Part shown: piece after piece, positions 34,251 to 42,878 of the stretch
Position numbering within the stretch: position 1 is the stretch's first letter
Layout of the letters: each line of letters starts with the position of its first letter
Origin: Alicyclobacillus fastidiosus
Lineage (GTDB): Bacteria; Bacillota; Bacilli; Alicyclobacillales; Alicyclobacillaceae
Assembly (NCBI RefSeq): GCF_026651875.1
Contig: NZ_CP104067.1
Coordinates: forward strand, 2,232,001-2,296,000
Length of the DNA: 64,000 nucleotides
Direction of reading: 5' to 3'
Translations under genes and position numbers: made by a program
Notes under the pieces: generated by a model
Database searches by the model: none
Told to the model about the DNA's origin: nothing
The model's input: the letters and a program-made list of their open reading frames with translations, nothing else

Positions 34251-35840
34251 ATGAATGATTCGTACGGCCTCAACGACTATTCCTTTGACGAGTTCTTGGA
34301 ACAGCGCAAAAAGGTCGATTTTTATGGAGATGACACCTATTTACAGAAAGTCGCCGCCCATTATGCCGGGCGTGACGCCGAGCGGTTGCACGTGTCACTC
34401 GTCGATTTTTCAACTGTGTTGTCGACGCGGTGGGCGAAACTGGCCGAGGGCATCACCCGAGCGGAAGTTCAGCCGTTCATGCAGCATTTTGACGCGTACG
34501 GGCACAGAATCGACCGAATCGTCCGGCCGCTCGAGATGTTGCAGCTTGAACGGGAAGTCTTTCGGGAGGGGCTGTTTTCATCCACTACCCATCCGCTCGA
34601 AAGCTACACCAAACGCCTGTTGCTCAACGAACTGGGCGATGTCGGCCTGAACTGTCCCATCGCTTGCACGGACGGACTGGTCACTTTGTTGCGAAGCTAT
34701 GCCACAGTCGACTCGCCCGAACTGATGCAGATTCTCAAGCATGCGTCGGACGGCATCGACGGGGAGTTTGCTATCGGTGCGCAGTTTATGTCGGAGAGAC
34801 AGGGCGGATCGGACATTCCGGCAAACGTACTCGAGGCGGTTCCTGATGGGCGCGTTTACCGACTCTATGGCAACAAGTTTTTTTGTTCGGTCACGCATGC
34901 AGATTATGCGGTCGTGACGGCACGAGTCTCTGGCACGTCGAAGATTTCTGTGTTCGTCGTTCCAACCTGGTTGCCTGGAGATAAGGAGAAGGAGCGCCGC
35001 AATGGACACGTCGTCAATCGACTGAAGTCGAAGCTGGGGACGCGTGAATTGCCCACGGCGGAAATCGACTACCACGGAGCGGTCGCCTATCCAGTCGGAG
35101 AACAGGGGAAAGGCGTATCGATAGCGGTCGCGATGGTATTGACGAAGTCCCGGCTCGACATCGGAGGGGCAAGTGCGGCGTACATGCTTCGCGCCTTTCG
35201 TGAGGCGAACCTATATGCCAACTTCTATGCCAACTTCCGCACGGTATTTGGCAAACGGATTGTCGATTACCCGCTCGCGGCTCGCCAATTGCGGGAGCTT
35301 CGACTTGTGGCAGAGCGGACGACTGCCGGCGCGTTGGACGTGTTCCACCACTATCAGTCGGCCTCTGCTCAAGGTAGCGACGAAGCTTTGCGTCGCCGAG
35401 TTTTTCAGTCCCGTGAATTGGTGCTCATGCAGAAGATCACGGCGGCACAAGACGCCGTCGACGCGATTCGAAAGGCTATCTCGCTCTATGGCGGACACGG
35501 CATCATGGAGGATTTTTCGTGTCTGCCGAGACTGCTCCGCGACGCGATGATCAACGAGTTGTGGGAAGGCCCAAAGAATTTGCTCCTCACGCAGATTTAT
35601 CGCGACCTACACCGTGTGTCGTCCTGGTATTCTGCCACACAGTTCGCGTTTGACATCCTCCAAGGCTTGGACGAGGGACGAATTCGCTCGTACGCCTGCG
35701 AATTAGAGACCTTGCTGGCCGAGCCTCTAACCGAGGCACCCAGTGATCATCTGTTGGACGTCGCTGAGGAGTTTGAGAAGCTGTGTATGGGGATGTTTCG
35801 GGCACGGCAAGAGTTGGCTAGGTGTCGCGTGGAAGGGTAA
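34251..35840 (+). CDS. AidB-like acyl-CoA dehydrogenase family protein
   Basis: A 529-residue flavoprotein of the acyl-CoA dehydrogenase superfamily. It is longer than ordinary dehydrogenases and has the AidB-type features: MSERQGGSDIPANV in the FAD/substrate region, FGKRIVDYPLAARQL, YGGHGIMEDFSCLPRLLRDA and a helical C-terminal extension. AidB-like proteins are linked to alkylation response in enterobacteria, but related proteins elsewhere have unclear roles. The ATG has a weak tagggggcggg site. It looks monocistronic. Confidence 0.82.
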   Translation: MNDSYGLNDYSFDEFLEQRKKVDFYGDDTYLQKVAAHYAGRDAERLHVSLVDFSTVLSTRWAKLAEGITRAEVQPFMQHFDAYGHRIDRIVRPLEMLQLEREVFREGLFSSTTHPLESYTKRLLLNELGDVGLNCPIACTDGLVTLLRSYATVDSPELMQILKHASDGIDGEFAIGAQFMSERQGGSDIPANVLEAVPDGRVYRLYGNKFFCSVTHADYAVVTARVSGTSKISVFVVPTWLPGDKEKERRNGHVVNRLKSKLGTRELPTAEIDYHGAVAYPVGEQGKGVSIAVAMVLTKSRLDIGGASAAYMLRAFREANLYANFYANFRTVFGKRIVDYPLAARQLRELRLVAERTTAGALDVFHHYQSASAQGSDEALRRRVFQSRELVLMQKITAAQDAVDAIRKAISLYGGHGIMEDFSCLPRLLRDAMINELWEGPKNLLLTQIYRDLHRVSSWYSATQFAFDILQGLDEGRIRSYACELETLLAEPLTEAPSDHLLDVAEEFEKLCMGMFRARQELARCRVEG

Positions 35841-35894
35841 ATCGCTGTGCTCGTCGGGGGCGGGCCCGCTCATCCGTCAAGCGCGTCCACGAAA

Positions 35895-37022
35895 CTATCC
35901 TGCATTTCGCAGTTTCGCCTGGCGGTTGGCGAGCGCTTTTTTGAACCAAGCGACGAGACCCGTCAACAGCGGCAGGCCAACGCCGAGTACCGGTGCGACA
36001 ACGACGTAACCGGAAGACAAAAATCGGTACACCTCTTCGCGGGACGATTGCATTAGGCTCAAGCTAAATGCCGCGCAAAGCAGCGTCACTGGGATCAAAA
36101 ACGTCGTCTCCTTCTTTGCACCGACGAGTTGAGAAATGCCTTTGACGGCGGCAAACATAAACATGGCGATGCGGAAGAAGCTTCCGATGGTCCACAGGAG
36201 TACGCCGATGATGTCTAATCGCTCGACGATATTTGTGATGTGAATGTATTGAATCTCCGTGTAGGTCGGAAACGACAGGTTTTTTGCTAACGTTTCCCCG
36301 AAGACCATAATCGGTCCGGTCACAGGTGACAAGAACAGCACGAGTAGCACAAGGACGAGCATGGACGACTGCTTCGGAAGTTTTTCTGGGTTCTTGGCAT
36401 GCGGAGCAATCATACCGAATCCTATCAGTTCCGAGAGCATGGCGACAAATGCCAATGCCCCTTGTGCCACAGGTGTAATGCCTTGATTAAAGATTGGGTA
36501 AATCTGAGTGAAATCCTTGTCTGGCGTCGATAACAAACTGGCCGCGATTCCCAGCAACATCATCAAAGGCAACAGCACTTGCAGGGATCGACCGATGACT
36601 TCAATCCCCGAGTACACCGCCCAGGCACCGACTGTAAACTCCGCCAGCAAGAACACGCCGGGCGGCGTCGTAGGGTAGATTACCCCCATAAAATCGGACA
36701 CAATTTTGATGGTCAGCGCGACAATGACGATGAAAAACAAAATATAGATGACGGAAATGAACCCGCCTACCCATTTTCCGAATACGGAGAGGGCATGTTC
36801 CACGAGAGACTCATTCTTCCCGATAGCAATCGTCAGTTGAACGTATTGAATGGCCAAACCGAGGAGACAGGCGAGAATCAAGGATATCCAAGCGTCGCGT
36901 CCGGCGAACAGAATGGCCAGGTGCACGTAGACAAAGTGTCCATATGCGGTGGTACTCGCGATGACAATCATGAAGATCTGCATGTTCGACAGGACGACCT
37001 TTGCTTGTCCCTTCGCGCTCAT
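35895..37022 (-). CDS. GerB-family spore germination permease
   Basis: The B subunit of a germinant receptor: an integral membrane protein of the APC-like fold with about ten helices over 375 residues. It begins KGQAKVVLSNMQIFMIVIAST, typical for GerAB homologues. B subunits are thought to bind the germinant. The ATG overlaps the stop of the small upstream ORF (ATGA), so it is the last gene of the gerA-gerC-small ORF-gerB operon. Which germinant it senses is unknown. Confidence 0.92.
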   Translation of the reverse strand: MSAKGQAKVVLSNMQIFMIVIASTTAYGHFVYVHLAILFAGRDAWISLILACLLGLAIQYVQLTIAIGKNESLVEHALSVFGKWVGGFISVIYILFFIVIVALTIKIVSDFMGVIYPTTPPGVFLLAEFTVGAWAVYSGIEVIGRSLQVLLPLMMLLGIAASLLSTPDKDFTQIYPIFNQGITPVAQGALAFVAMLSELIGFGMIAPHAKNPEKLPKQSSMLVLVLLVLFLSPVTGPIMVFGETLAKNLSFPTYTEIQYIHITNIVERLDIIGVLLWTIGSFFRIAMFMFAAVKGISQLVGAKKETTFLIPVTLLCAAFSLSLMQSSREEVYRFLSSGYVVVAPVLGVGLPLLTGLVAWFKKALANRQAKLRNAG

Positions 37023-37246
37023 GATATCGACCACGCAGTCAATGGTTTGATGGGTCCCTCGAGAAAGCGTAGAGGGTCCGGTAGCGTCGGACTGCAGACG
37101 TAGATGGCCGTCACGATAAACCCAATGGTGAACATCGTGCCATAGACAATGCGTTCTCTTTTACTTCCAGCGGTCACCAACATGTGGTAGTCCATCTTGA
37201 AGGTGACCACGAGAATGATGGCTAAACACAGGATGCTTGCAAACAT
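37019..37246 (-). CDS. small membrane protein of the germination operon
   Basis: A 75-residue protein with an N-terminal hydrophobic stretch (about 1-15), a basic loop and a second helix (about 34-52). It is tightly fitted between gerC (TGATG overlap) and gerB (ATGA overlap), so it is translated with them. Some germinant-receptor operons encode a small two-helix D subunit that modulates the receptor; this is a positional candidate for such a protein, not a sequence-based assignment. Confidence 0.7.
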   Translation of the reverse strand: MFASILCLAIILVVTFKMDYHMLVTAGSKRERIVYGTMFTIGFIVTAIYVCSPTLPDPLRFLEGPIKPLTAWSIS

Positions 37247-38469
37247 CAGCCTCGTCCTCCTGTTGACGTGTTTCCCTCGGGGGGCTTGCGCAGCGGGGGG
37301 CCCGTTAAACCGCTGTTTCGAATTTCGACATCGGCCGTGATCACCACGGGCGTTTTACTGTACACGGAGTGCCAGTCCTCATGGACTTTTTCCCACGCTC
37401 GTGGATCACGTTTGTGCAGTTGCTCCGCAAATCCAAACGGGTCGGAAACGTACTGGTGTTGAAGGGTATCCATGGTCGATTTTATTTGCGAAAGGATTTC
37501 CTGTTGAATGGCGTTGCGGACTTTCGTGACGTTGATTGGGTCATTCAGATTCATCGGCGTCCCGTTTTCTGCGATATCGTATTGCGTCCGAGTGTGGATG
37601 TTGATCTGTGGACGCCCATGGACGATGCTTATGGAGCGTTCGGTGCGAATGGACAACATGCGCCCAGTCAAGTACCCGGGCACGCCTTTGATTCGAACCG
37701 TGGTGTCATCCCGCTTAATGCGGCCATAAATCCACAAAAAACCTTGGAATGTGGGCCCTTCGAGCCACCCCACGAGTTTATCTGCGCGAAAGATGGCGAT
37801 TTGGTTCAGTTGAAACGTACTCGTGGACGCATCGGAGCTATCAGGATTCGACTGCACTTTTTGGATGCCCATGGCAAAAGTGTCTCCCTTGGAAACGAGT
37901 TTTTCAATAAACTCCTTTGCGTCGATTTCAGGGGTGGCACCCTGCTGTTCAATTTCGGCAATCGCATCGGCAGGAAGCCGGTTCAAGGCATAGGGGAGTT
38001 CGAGAATCGACTCTGCCGTGCCGTGGTACGCGATGACGACGTACGTCCGGAGCCTGGACTGCGGGTTGCGAATCACTTCGTCGACGAGGTCGTAGACGCC
38101 GTGTTTGGCGTAATCTTCCCCGATGACGATGACGCGGCGCTGCCCCAGGAACAGCTTGCGGGACAGCCGCTTCCGGATGGTGTCGAACGGTTCCAAAGCG
38201 TTTTCGCCTTTGGCTTGCTCTAAGATGAATGCGTCGCTACTCCCTGTCGTCGTCGTCGGTGATCCGCCCCCGGTTGAACCCATTTCACTCGCCCGAGCAA
38301 TTTGGAGTGTTCCTTGAACCAGCGGCGGAGACTCGGGATCAGGTTGTACGAGGTCCAGTCCACTGGCCGAGACAATGGCTAAACGGTCGATTTCCGTGGC
38401 GTCCCAGCAGCCTGTGCACAGGACGGAGAGGGCGAGTACGGTGGCGCAGCAGATGGAACGGGCGTTCAT
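37246..38469 (-). CDS. Ger(x)C-family spore germination lipoprotein
   Basis: The C subunit of the germinant receptor, a lipoprotein on the outer face of the spore inner membrane. The signal peptide ends in the lipobox LCTGC, directly followed by WDATEIDRLA, the standard GerC start (CWDxxEI). It has about 407 residues. I chose the ATG behind gggggtcgcgacg; another ATG five codons upstream overlaps the gerA stop. Its stop overlaps the next gene. Confidence 0.92.
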   Translation of the reverse strand: MNARSICCATVLALSVLCTGCWDATEIDRLAIVSASGLDLVQPDPESPPLVQGTLQIARASEMGSTGGGSPTTTTGSSDAFILEQAKGENALEPFDTIRKRLSRKLFLGQRRVIVIGEDYAKHGVYDLVDEVIRNPQSRLRTYVVIAYHGTAESILELPYALNRLPADAIAEIEQQGATPEIDAKEFIEKLVSKGDTFAMGIQKVQSNPDSSDASTSTFQLNQIAIFRADKLVGWLEGPTFQGFLWIYGRIKRDDTTVRIKGVPGYLTGRMLSIRTERSISIVHGRPQINIHTRTQYDIAENGTPMNLNDPINVTKVRNAIQQEILSQIKSTMDTLQHQYVSDPFGFAEQLHKRDPRAWEKVHEDWHSVYSKTPVVITADVEIRNSGLTGPPLRKPPEGNTSTGGRG

Positions 38470-38483
38470 CGTCGCGACCCCCA

Positions 38484-40109
38484 TTACGATTGTGGCTGTC
38501 GGCTGCGCCGACCCGGCATTCTCTCTTTGGGCCGAGTGGAGTCGGTCTGCCGCCGGGGATTTTGTTCGCCGGTTTGCCGGGGCCGCCGCTGTATCGCCCA
38601 GTGGGGTGCGCGAACAAAGACATCCTTCATATCGCGTCCCGCGAACGGCGAAACCGGGGCTAGATACGGTACGCCGACCGAGCGGAGGGAGCTCAGGTGA
38701 ATGACGACAGCGAGCGTCGCGACGACAATGCCGAACAATCCGAGTGTCCCTGCCAACAGAATCATGGGGAAGCGGAGCATCCGCAAGGTGATGGCCAGGT
38801 TGTATCTGGGGATGACGAATGACCCAATCCCGGTGATGGATACGACGATGACCATCGGTGCCGACACGATGCCGGCCTGAACCGCCGCTTGCCCAATGAC
38901 CAGGGCGCCGACGATGCTAATGGTCGAGCCGACCGTCTTCGGCAATCGAACCCCGGCTTCGCGCAGTGCCTCGAACGTGATTTCCATGATGAGCGCCTCC
39001 ATCACCGCCGGAAATGGCGTGACTTCACGAGCTGCGGCGATGGATAAGAGCGCCTTTGTCGGCAACATCTCCTGATGAAACGTGGTGATGGCCACGTAGA
39101 GCGAAGGCAGGTATAGGTTGATGAACAGAAAGCCAAATCGCAGTATCCGAATGGCATTGGCGATCATGTAGCGTTCGTAGTAGTCTTCAGACGCCTGCAT
39201 CATGCCCCAGAGGTTGATAGGGACGATCAAGGCAAACGGCGACCCGTTGACGAGAATCGAGACTTTTCCCTCCAGAAGCTGAGATGTGACGACGTCGGGC
39301 CGCTCCGTATTTTGAACTTGCGGGAACGGTGAGTACGGATTGTCTTCGATGAACTCTTCAATGTACCCTGAATCGATCACCGCATCCGTTTCGATCCGCG
39401 TGAGTCGACTCCGCACCTCGTCGACCATGTTCTGGTCTACGATTCCGCTGATGTAGCAAATCGCTACTTTCGTCTTGGTGTACACCCCGATGTCGAAACT
39501 TTCAACCTTGAAGGCGGGCGTTCGAATTCGGCGCCGGAGCATCGAGAGATTAATACTGACGTTCTCGATAAACCCTTCGCGTGGTCCGCGAACGACGGCT
39601 TCCGTGTTTGGCTCCTGAATGGAGCGGTTTTCCCCGCCGACGACATTAAACGAGAGCCCCATCGGTTCGTCGTCGATGAGTAACAAAACCGACGTTTCCA
39701 CCACAACCATCTGGACGGCCTCAGCGGTGGTGGTGACGCGCTCTAAACTCGCGATGTGAACGTACTCCTGTGCGAGGACATCTAAGGTCAATCTCGGTAC
39801 ATCCCCGTCGTACGAAGGACTCTTCGGGCGGGTCAGCGGCGAGAGAAGACTGACGTCGATTTCTTTTGTGTCCGATAGACCTTCCACGTAGATGATGGCT
39901 GCCTCGCGGCCATCGACGATGCGAAAGACGCGAAAATGAACGTCCGCAGCGTGTTTGAAGGCCGCGCGGAAGTACTTCAGGTTGGTCGCCAGATCACGCG
40001 AGAGGAGTATCGGAGAACTATCGCCAGCGTTGGCGTCAGAGGTGTGTGACGCTTCCACGATGATGCCGTTGTCCCGCAACTTGATGGTCGCACGCTTTCT
40101 CGATCTCAC
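38484..40109 (-). CDS. GerA-family spore germination protein
   Basis: The A subunit of the germinant receptor. It has a large N-terminal soluble domain (about 1-300), then the conserved DPLYSPFPQ-like stretch (here DNPYSPFPQVQNTERPD) and about five membrane helices containing AAAREVTPFPAVMEALIMEITFEALREAG. It ends with a basic, Pro/Arg/Gln-rich tail of ~40 residues. The GTG is fixed by aaaggagg 6 bases upstream; the frame runs further 5' but without a site. It is the first gene of the operon. Confidence 0.93.
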   Translation of the reverse strand: MRSRKRATIKLRDNGIIVEASHTSDANAGDSSPILLSRDLATNLKYFRAAFKHAADVHFRVFRIVDGREAAIIYVEGLSDTKEIDVSLLSPLTRPKSPSYDGDVPRLTLDVLAQEYVHIASLERVTTTAEAVQMVVVETSVLLLIDDEPMGLSFNVVGGENRSIQEPNTEAVVRGPREGFIENVSINLSMLRRRIRTPAFKVESFDIGVYTKTKVAICYISGIVDQNMVDEVRSRLTRIETDAVIDSGYIEEFIEDNPYSPFPQVQNTERPDVVTSQLLEGKVSILVNGSPFALIVPINLWGMMQASEDYYERYMIANAIRILRFGFLFINLYLPSLYVAITTFHQEMLPTKALLSIAAAREVTPFPAVMEALIMEITFEALREAGVRLPKTVGSTISIVGALVIGQAAVQAGIVSAPMVIVVSITGIGSFVIPRYNLAITLRMLRFPMILLAGTLGLFGIVVATLAVVIHLSSLRSVGVPYLAPVSPFAGRDMKDVFVRAPHWAIQRRPRQTGEQNPRRQTDSTRPKERMPGRRSRQPQS

Positions 40110-40215
40110 CAGAATCCTCCTTTTCGCCGCGATTGAATTTGTACATTTATGGATACCCATAATATGGACAACTATCCATTCGAGTTTGTCGAAGGGAGTT
40201 CGGAGGGGTTGAAAG

Positions 40216-40542
40216 GTGAGAAAGATTGCCAATACGCCTGACCCACCGTACTACGCGGTGATTTTCACGGCGGATCGTACGGACATCTCGGCCGGATACG
40301 AGGAGATGGCGCGGGATATGGTGGAACTCGTGCAAGAACACCCTGGTTTTCTGGGGGTGGAAAGCGCAGAAGGTGCGACGGGGATTCTCGTTTCGTATTG
40401 GGACTCGCTCGAGTCGATTCGAAGCTGGCAGATGAACGACCGTCACCAAGTGGCCCGGAAAAGAGGTGTATCCGAGTGGTACAACGCCTGCAGAACGCGC
40501 ATTTGCAAGGTGGAGCGAGAATACGGGTTCCAACGCGATTGA
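40216..40542 (+). CDS. antibiotic biosynthesis monooxygenase (ABM) domain protein
   Basis: A 108-residue dimeric alpha/beta-barrel ABM-fold protein. The pattern YYAVIFTADRTD, then MVELVQEHPGFLGVESAEGATGILVSYWDSLESIRSWQ, is the classical strand-helix-strand with the conserved PGFLG and YW segments. Members are small cofactor-free oxygenases or heme-degrading enzymes; activity cannot be read here. The GTG has ggagg at about 9 bases. It is divergent from gerA; a dyad (ATGGATA/TATCCAT, 40149-40179) lies in the shared region. Confidence 0.8.
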   Translation: MRKIANTPDPPYYAVIFTADRTDISAGYEEMARDMVELVQEHPGFLGVESAEGATGILVSYWDSLESIRSWQMNDRHQVARKRGVSEWYNACRTRICKVEREYGFQRD

Positions 40543-40622
40543 GTTTTCGCCCGCAAGCGTCACCCGAGCGCTGACGTGCAGGGCGGTTGGTGGTCGAACC
40601 CGATAAATCGGTCGAAAGGCGT

Positions 40623-40653
40623 ACCCTCTGCCCCTCGAGGACAGAGGGTTTTA
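40623..40653 (+). terminator. intrinsic terminator after the ABM gene
   Basis: ACCCTCTG/CAGAGGGT, 8-bp perfect arms with an 11-base loop, followed by TTTTA. It lies about 80 bases after the stop. Confidence 0.75.
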
Positions 40654-40837
40654 TCACGTCGTGTTATGTTTTATTACATAAACGGAAAAATTGCGTTACT
40701 TGCGTCAGGTTATTTCACGTATTCGATTGACCGAACATGTCGCAACTGAAAGACCTTCGGGGAGAGTCACAGAAGCAGTACGACATCGCGAGCCACGCGT
40801 AGACGGTTGCGGCACACGGGAGGATTTTGGAATAGAT

Positions 40838-40861
40838 AAGGCGTGCCAATCGGCACGCCTT
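40838..40861 (-). terminator. strong hairpin downstream of the 2Duf-like gene
   Basis: AAGGCGTGCC/GGCACGCCTT with an AATC loop: ten perfect pairs. It has no good T-tract on either strand, but its location about 130 bases past the minus-strand gene suggests transcript termination or 3'-end protection. Confidence 0.5.
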
Positions 40862-40990
40862 GTGACTACGCATCTTTGGTGATCACACGAGTCCCTTGTG
40901 TCTGCTTGGCTACTTAGGTGTCCGACGAGAATCACCATATCCGTGAATCTTTGGGTCATGACGGCGGGGCGAGTGCCACAGATTGACGGA

Positions 40991-41866
40991 TCAGTCGGGA
41001 CCGTACTGCGACTCCTTTTGCAGTTGTCTTTGTACCTGTTCGATGATTTGTTGCATGTCTTTGGCCTGGTTCTCGTAAGATGCCTTTGCTTGAACATTCT
41101 CCGTGTTCAAGGCGTGACTTTCAAGGTCGGCCTGCAGCTTTCTCAACGACGATAAGAGTAGCAATTTCGATTTGTTGGAGGGATCGTCTGGCGACTTTTT
41201 CAACGCATCGACCTTTAAATCGACGTACAAATTTTGAGACCCGTCGAGTTGCGCCAGAAACACATCGTCTTGGCAAGTCGCCCCTTGCTTTTCCGCTTCC
41301 GCGAACAACTGAAGTTCGGAATACCCTTCCTCAGATAAGGTCTTTTTAATCGGTTTGCCCTCCTTCATCACCACTTTCGGGGGCTTCTCCTTTTGAACCT
41401 CAATTCCGGCTACCTTTGGCGTTACAGGAACGACATCGGATTGTTTCATAACGCTTACCTGACCGTCTGTCTCGAGTGCAGCAAATTCTACATCAGCGAG
41501 TTTAAACGCGTCCTTTTCACGCAAGAGGGCTAATAGGTCGTTTGTCGTCATGCGTACTTTCATCAGATTTTTGCCTATGATATTTCCGTTTTCTATCAGC
41601 ACCGTAGGGCTTCCATTCAGGATTGACTGAGCTTGTTCAAACTTTATCGCGAGAAATCCATAAATAACGGTTAAAGCGCCCCACGTGATGATGGCCACTA
41701 ACCCATCGATCACACGAATGCTTCGATCAAACGAAAAAATCACGCCAATCACAGCGAGGCCCACAGGTAAAACGACTTTAAAGCTGACACCAGTGAGACG
41801 ACAAATCGCGATCAGAAGGACAAAAGATATTGCCGAACGGATGATAATTTCTATGTATATTGGCAT
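40991..41866 (-). CDS. DUF421-DUF1657 membrane protein (2Duf-like)
   Basis: The N-terminal ~75 residues form three membrane helices, followed by the DUF421 (YetF-like) cytoplasmic domain (to ~150), a Lys/Pro/Val-rich connector and a C-terminal DUF1657-type helical domain (~225-285) resembling the small protein encoded just upstream. This double architecture is that of 2Duf, the inner-membrane protein of the spoVA2mob operon reported to raise spore wet-heat resistance. Here no spoVA genes are adjacent. It is probably cotranscribed with the upstream DUF1657 gene (98-base gap). Confidence 0.85.
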   Translation of the reverse strand: MPIYIEIIIRSAISFVLLIAICRLTGVSFKVVLPVGLAVIGVIFSFDRSIRVIDGLVAIITWGALTVIYGFLAIKFEQAQSILNGSPTVLIENGNIIGKNLMKVRMTTNDLLALLREKDAFKLADVEFAALETDGQVSVMKQSDVVPVTPKVAGIEVQKEKPPKVVMKEGKPIKKTLSEEGYSELQLFAEAEKQGATCQDDVFLAQLDGSQNLYVDLKVDALKKSPDDPSNKSKLLLLSSLRKLQADLESHALNTENVQAKASYENQAKDMQQIIEQVQRQLQKESQYGPD

Positions 41867-41964
41867 TGAATATCTCCCTAATCACCAATTTATCCGCGAA
41901 AACACCTGGGTTTTTTGAACAATGACGGAAGCAGCCGTAGGCGTGCTTCCGTCTGAGAAGGCAA

Positions 41965-42171
41965 TTAAAAACCTTTGTATTGTGGTTCTTCCTGCTCCAT
42001 CTGTTGAACGCGTTGTTCCAGCGTATTGACGATGGTGTTGGTTTGGTTCGCCGCATCCGTATAGAGTTGTTTCGCTTGCTGATTCTGGGTTTGTAACGCA
42101 AATTGTTCGAAGCTAGCTTGTGCACTTTTCAATCCTGCAAGAGTTTGCTTGACTTGACTTCCTACTGTCAT
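41965..42171 (-). CDS. DUF1657 domain protein
   Basis: A 68-residue, all-helical, Gln-rich protein of the DUF1657 family (GSQVKQTLAGLKSAQASFE at the N terminus, then QAKQLYTDAANQTNTIV). Such small proteins accompany DUF421/2Duf genes in spore-former genomes. The ATG has aggaggtt directly upstream. It is the first gene of a two-gene unit with the 2Duf-like protein, whose C-terminal domain is similar. Molecular role unknown; a spore function is inferred from the family. Confidence 0.88.
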   Translation of the reverse strand: MTVGSQVKQTLAGLKSAQASFEQFALQTQNQQAKQLYTDAANQTNTIVNTLEQRVQQMEQEEPQYKGF

Positions 42172-42268
42172 CGTTTAACCTCCTAAGTCGATGGGTGGGT
42201 TGCACAATTGGGTCGTTTAAATGCTGTCCTAATCGCGCAGTTCGATGCAGGAAATAACTAACACGTAA

Positions 42269-42292
42269 AAAAGGTATAAGCGGCAACCTTTT
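42269..42292. promoter_or_regulatory. inverted repeat upstream of the marR-type gene
   Basis: AAAAGGT/ACCTTTT, 7-bp perfect arms around a 10-base spacer, about 100 bases before the MarR-type start. It could be the MarR operator or a bidirectional weak terminator between divergent units. Confidence 0.35.
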
Positions 42293-42390
42293 ATGTCGTA
42301 CATGACACCTTGTCCAAAAGCGCCGAACGCAACGTGTGTTTGATTTATTTTCTTTTGCTAAATAAAATAGTGGAAAGAGGTGATGAGAAC

Positions 42391-42843
42391 ATGGAGAAAT
42401 CCGATTCTTCCCTTGACGATCTCGTTGCGTTGCAGGTCCTCGAGCGGATACAAACGATACATCGTCAGCTTCGCAGTCATGTCGTCCGGCACGATGATCA
42501 CACTCTGACCCGACTGCAATGGATGATTCTTCGTCACATTGGACGCACGTCCCCGTGTTCTGTCGGAGATCTCGCCACCCATTTCGACGTTAAGCCGAGT
42601 ACCGTCTCGCAGATGCTCGATAGACTGGAGCGCTACGGCTATGTGGTGCGGCGTCCTGGCGTGAACGATGCGCGGGTACGCATCGTTGAGTTGACGGCAG
42701 TGGGGCGGTCGCTGATCGACAACGTCAAGTCAGCGTCACTGGAGCGGATAAAATCGGCGTTAGCCACCATGGACGCAACACAAGCGCAGGCGCTCCTGCC
42801 CCTGTTGGATGCGTTGGCCCGCGCACTTGGGAATCCGGTGTAA
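42391..42843 (+). CDS. MarR family transcriptional regulator
   Basis: A 150-residue winged-helix repressor: VGDLATHFDVKPSTVSQMLDRLERYGYVVRRPGVNDARVRIVELTAVG covers the recognition helix and the wing with the conserved DxRxxxxxLT-like pattern. The ATG follows gaaagaggtgatgag. It is the first gene of marR-MFS-ABC; by analogy it represses its own operon and is released by a drug-like ligand. Confidence 0.9.
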   Translation: MEKSDSSLDDLVALQVLERIQTIHRQLRSHVVRHDDHTLTRLQWMILRHIGRTSPCSVGDLATHFDVKPSTVSQMLDRLERYGYVVRRPGVNDARVRIVELTAVGRSLIDNVKSASLERIKSALATMDATQAQALLPLLDALARALGNPV

Positions 42844-42878
42844 CGCGCCTACCGGGTGTTTTTCGAGGAGATGACCAG

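Larger units (their letters stand above)
40543..40990. other. 448-base intergenic region with two hairpins
   Basis: No convincing gene. It holds an intrinsic terminator for the ABM gene and a perfect 10-bp-arm hairpin near the end of the 2Duf-like gene. A 63-codon open frame in between has no ribosome site and no recognisable composition. Confidence 0.5.

Noticed and set aside
40691..40882. 63-codon open frame in the intergenic region
   Set aside because: No ribosome site, overlaps a perfect hairpin, and residue composition is random.
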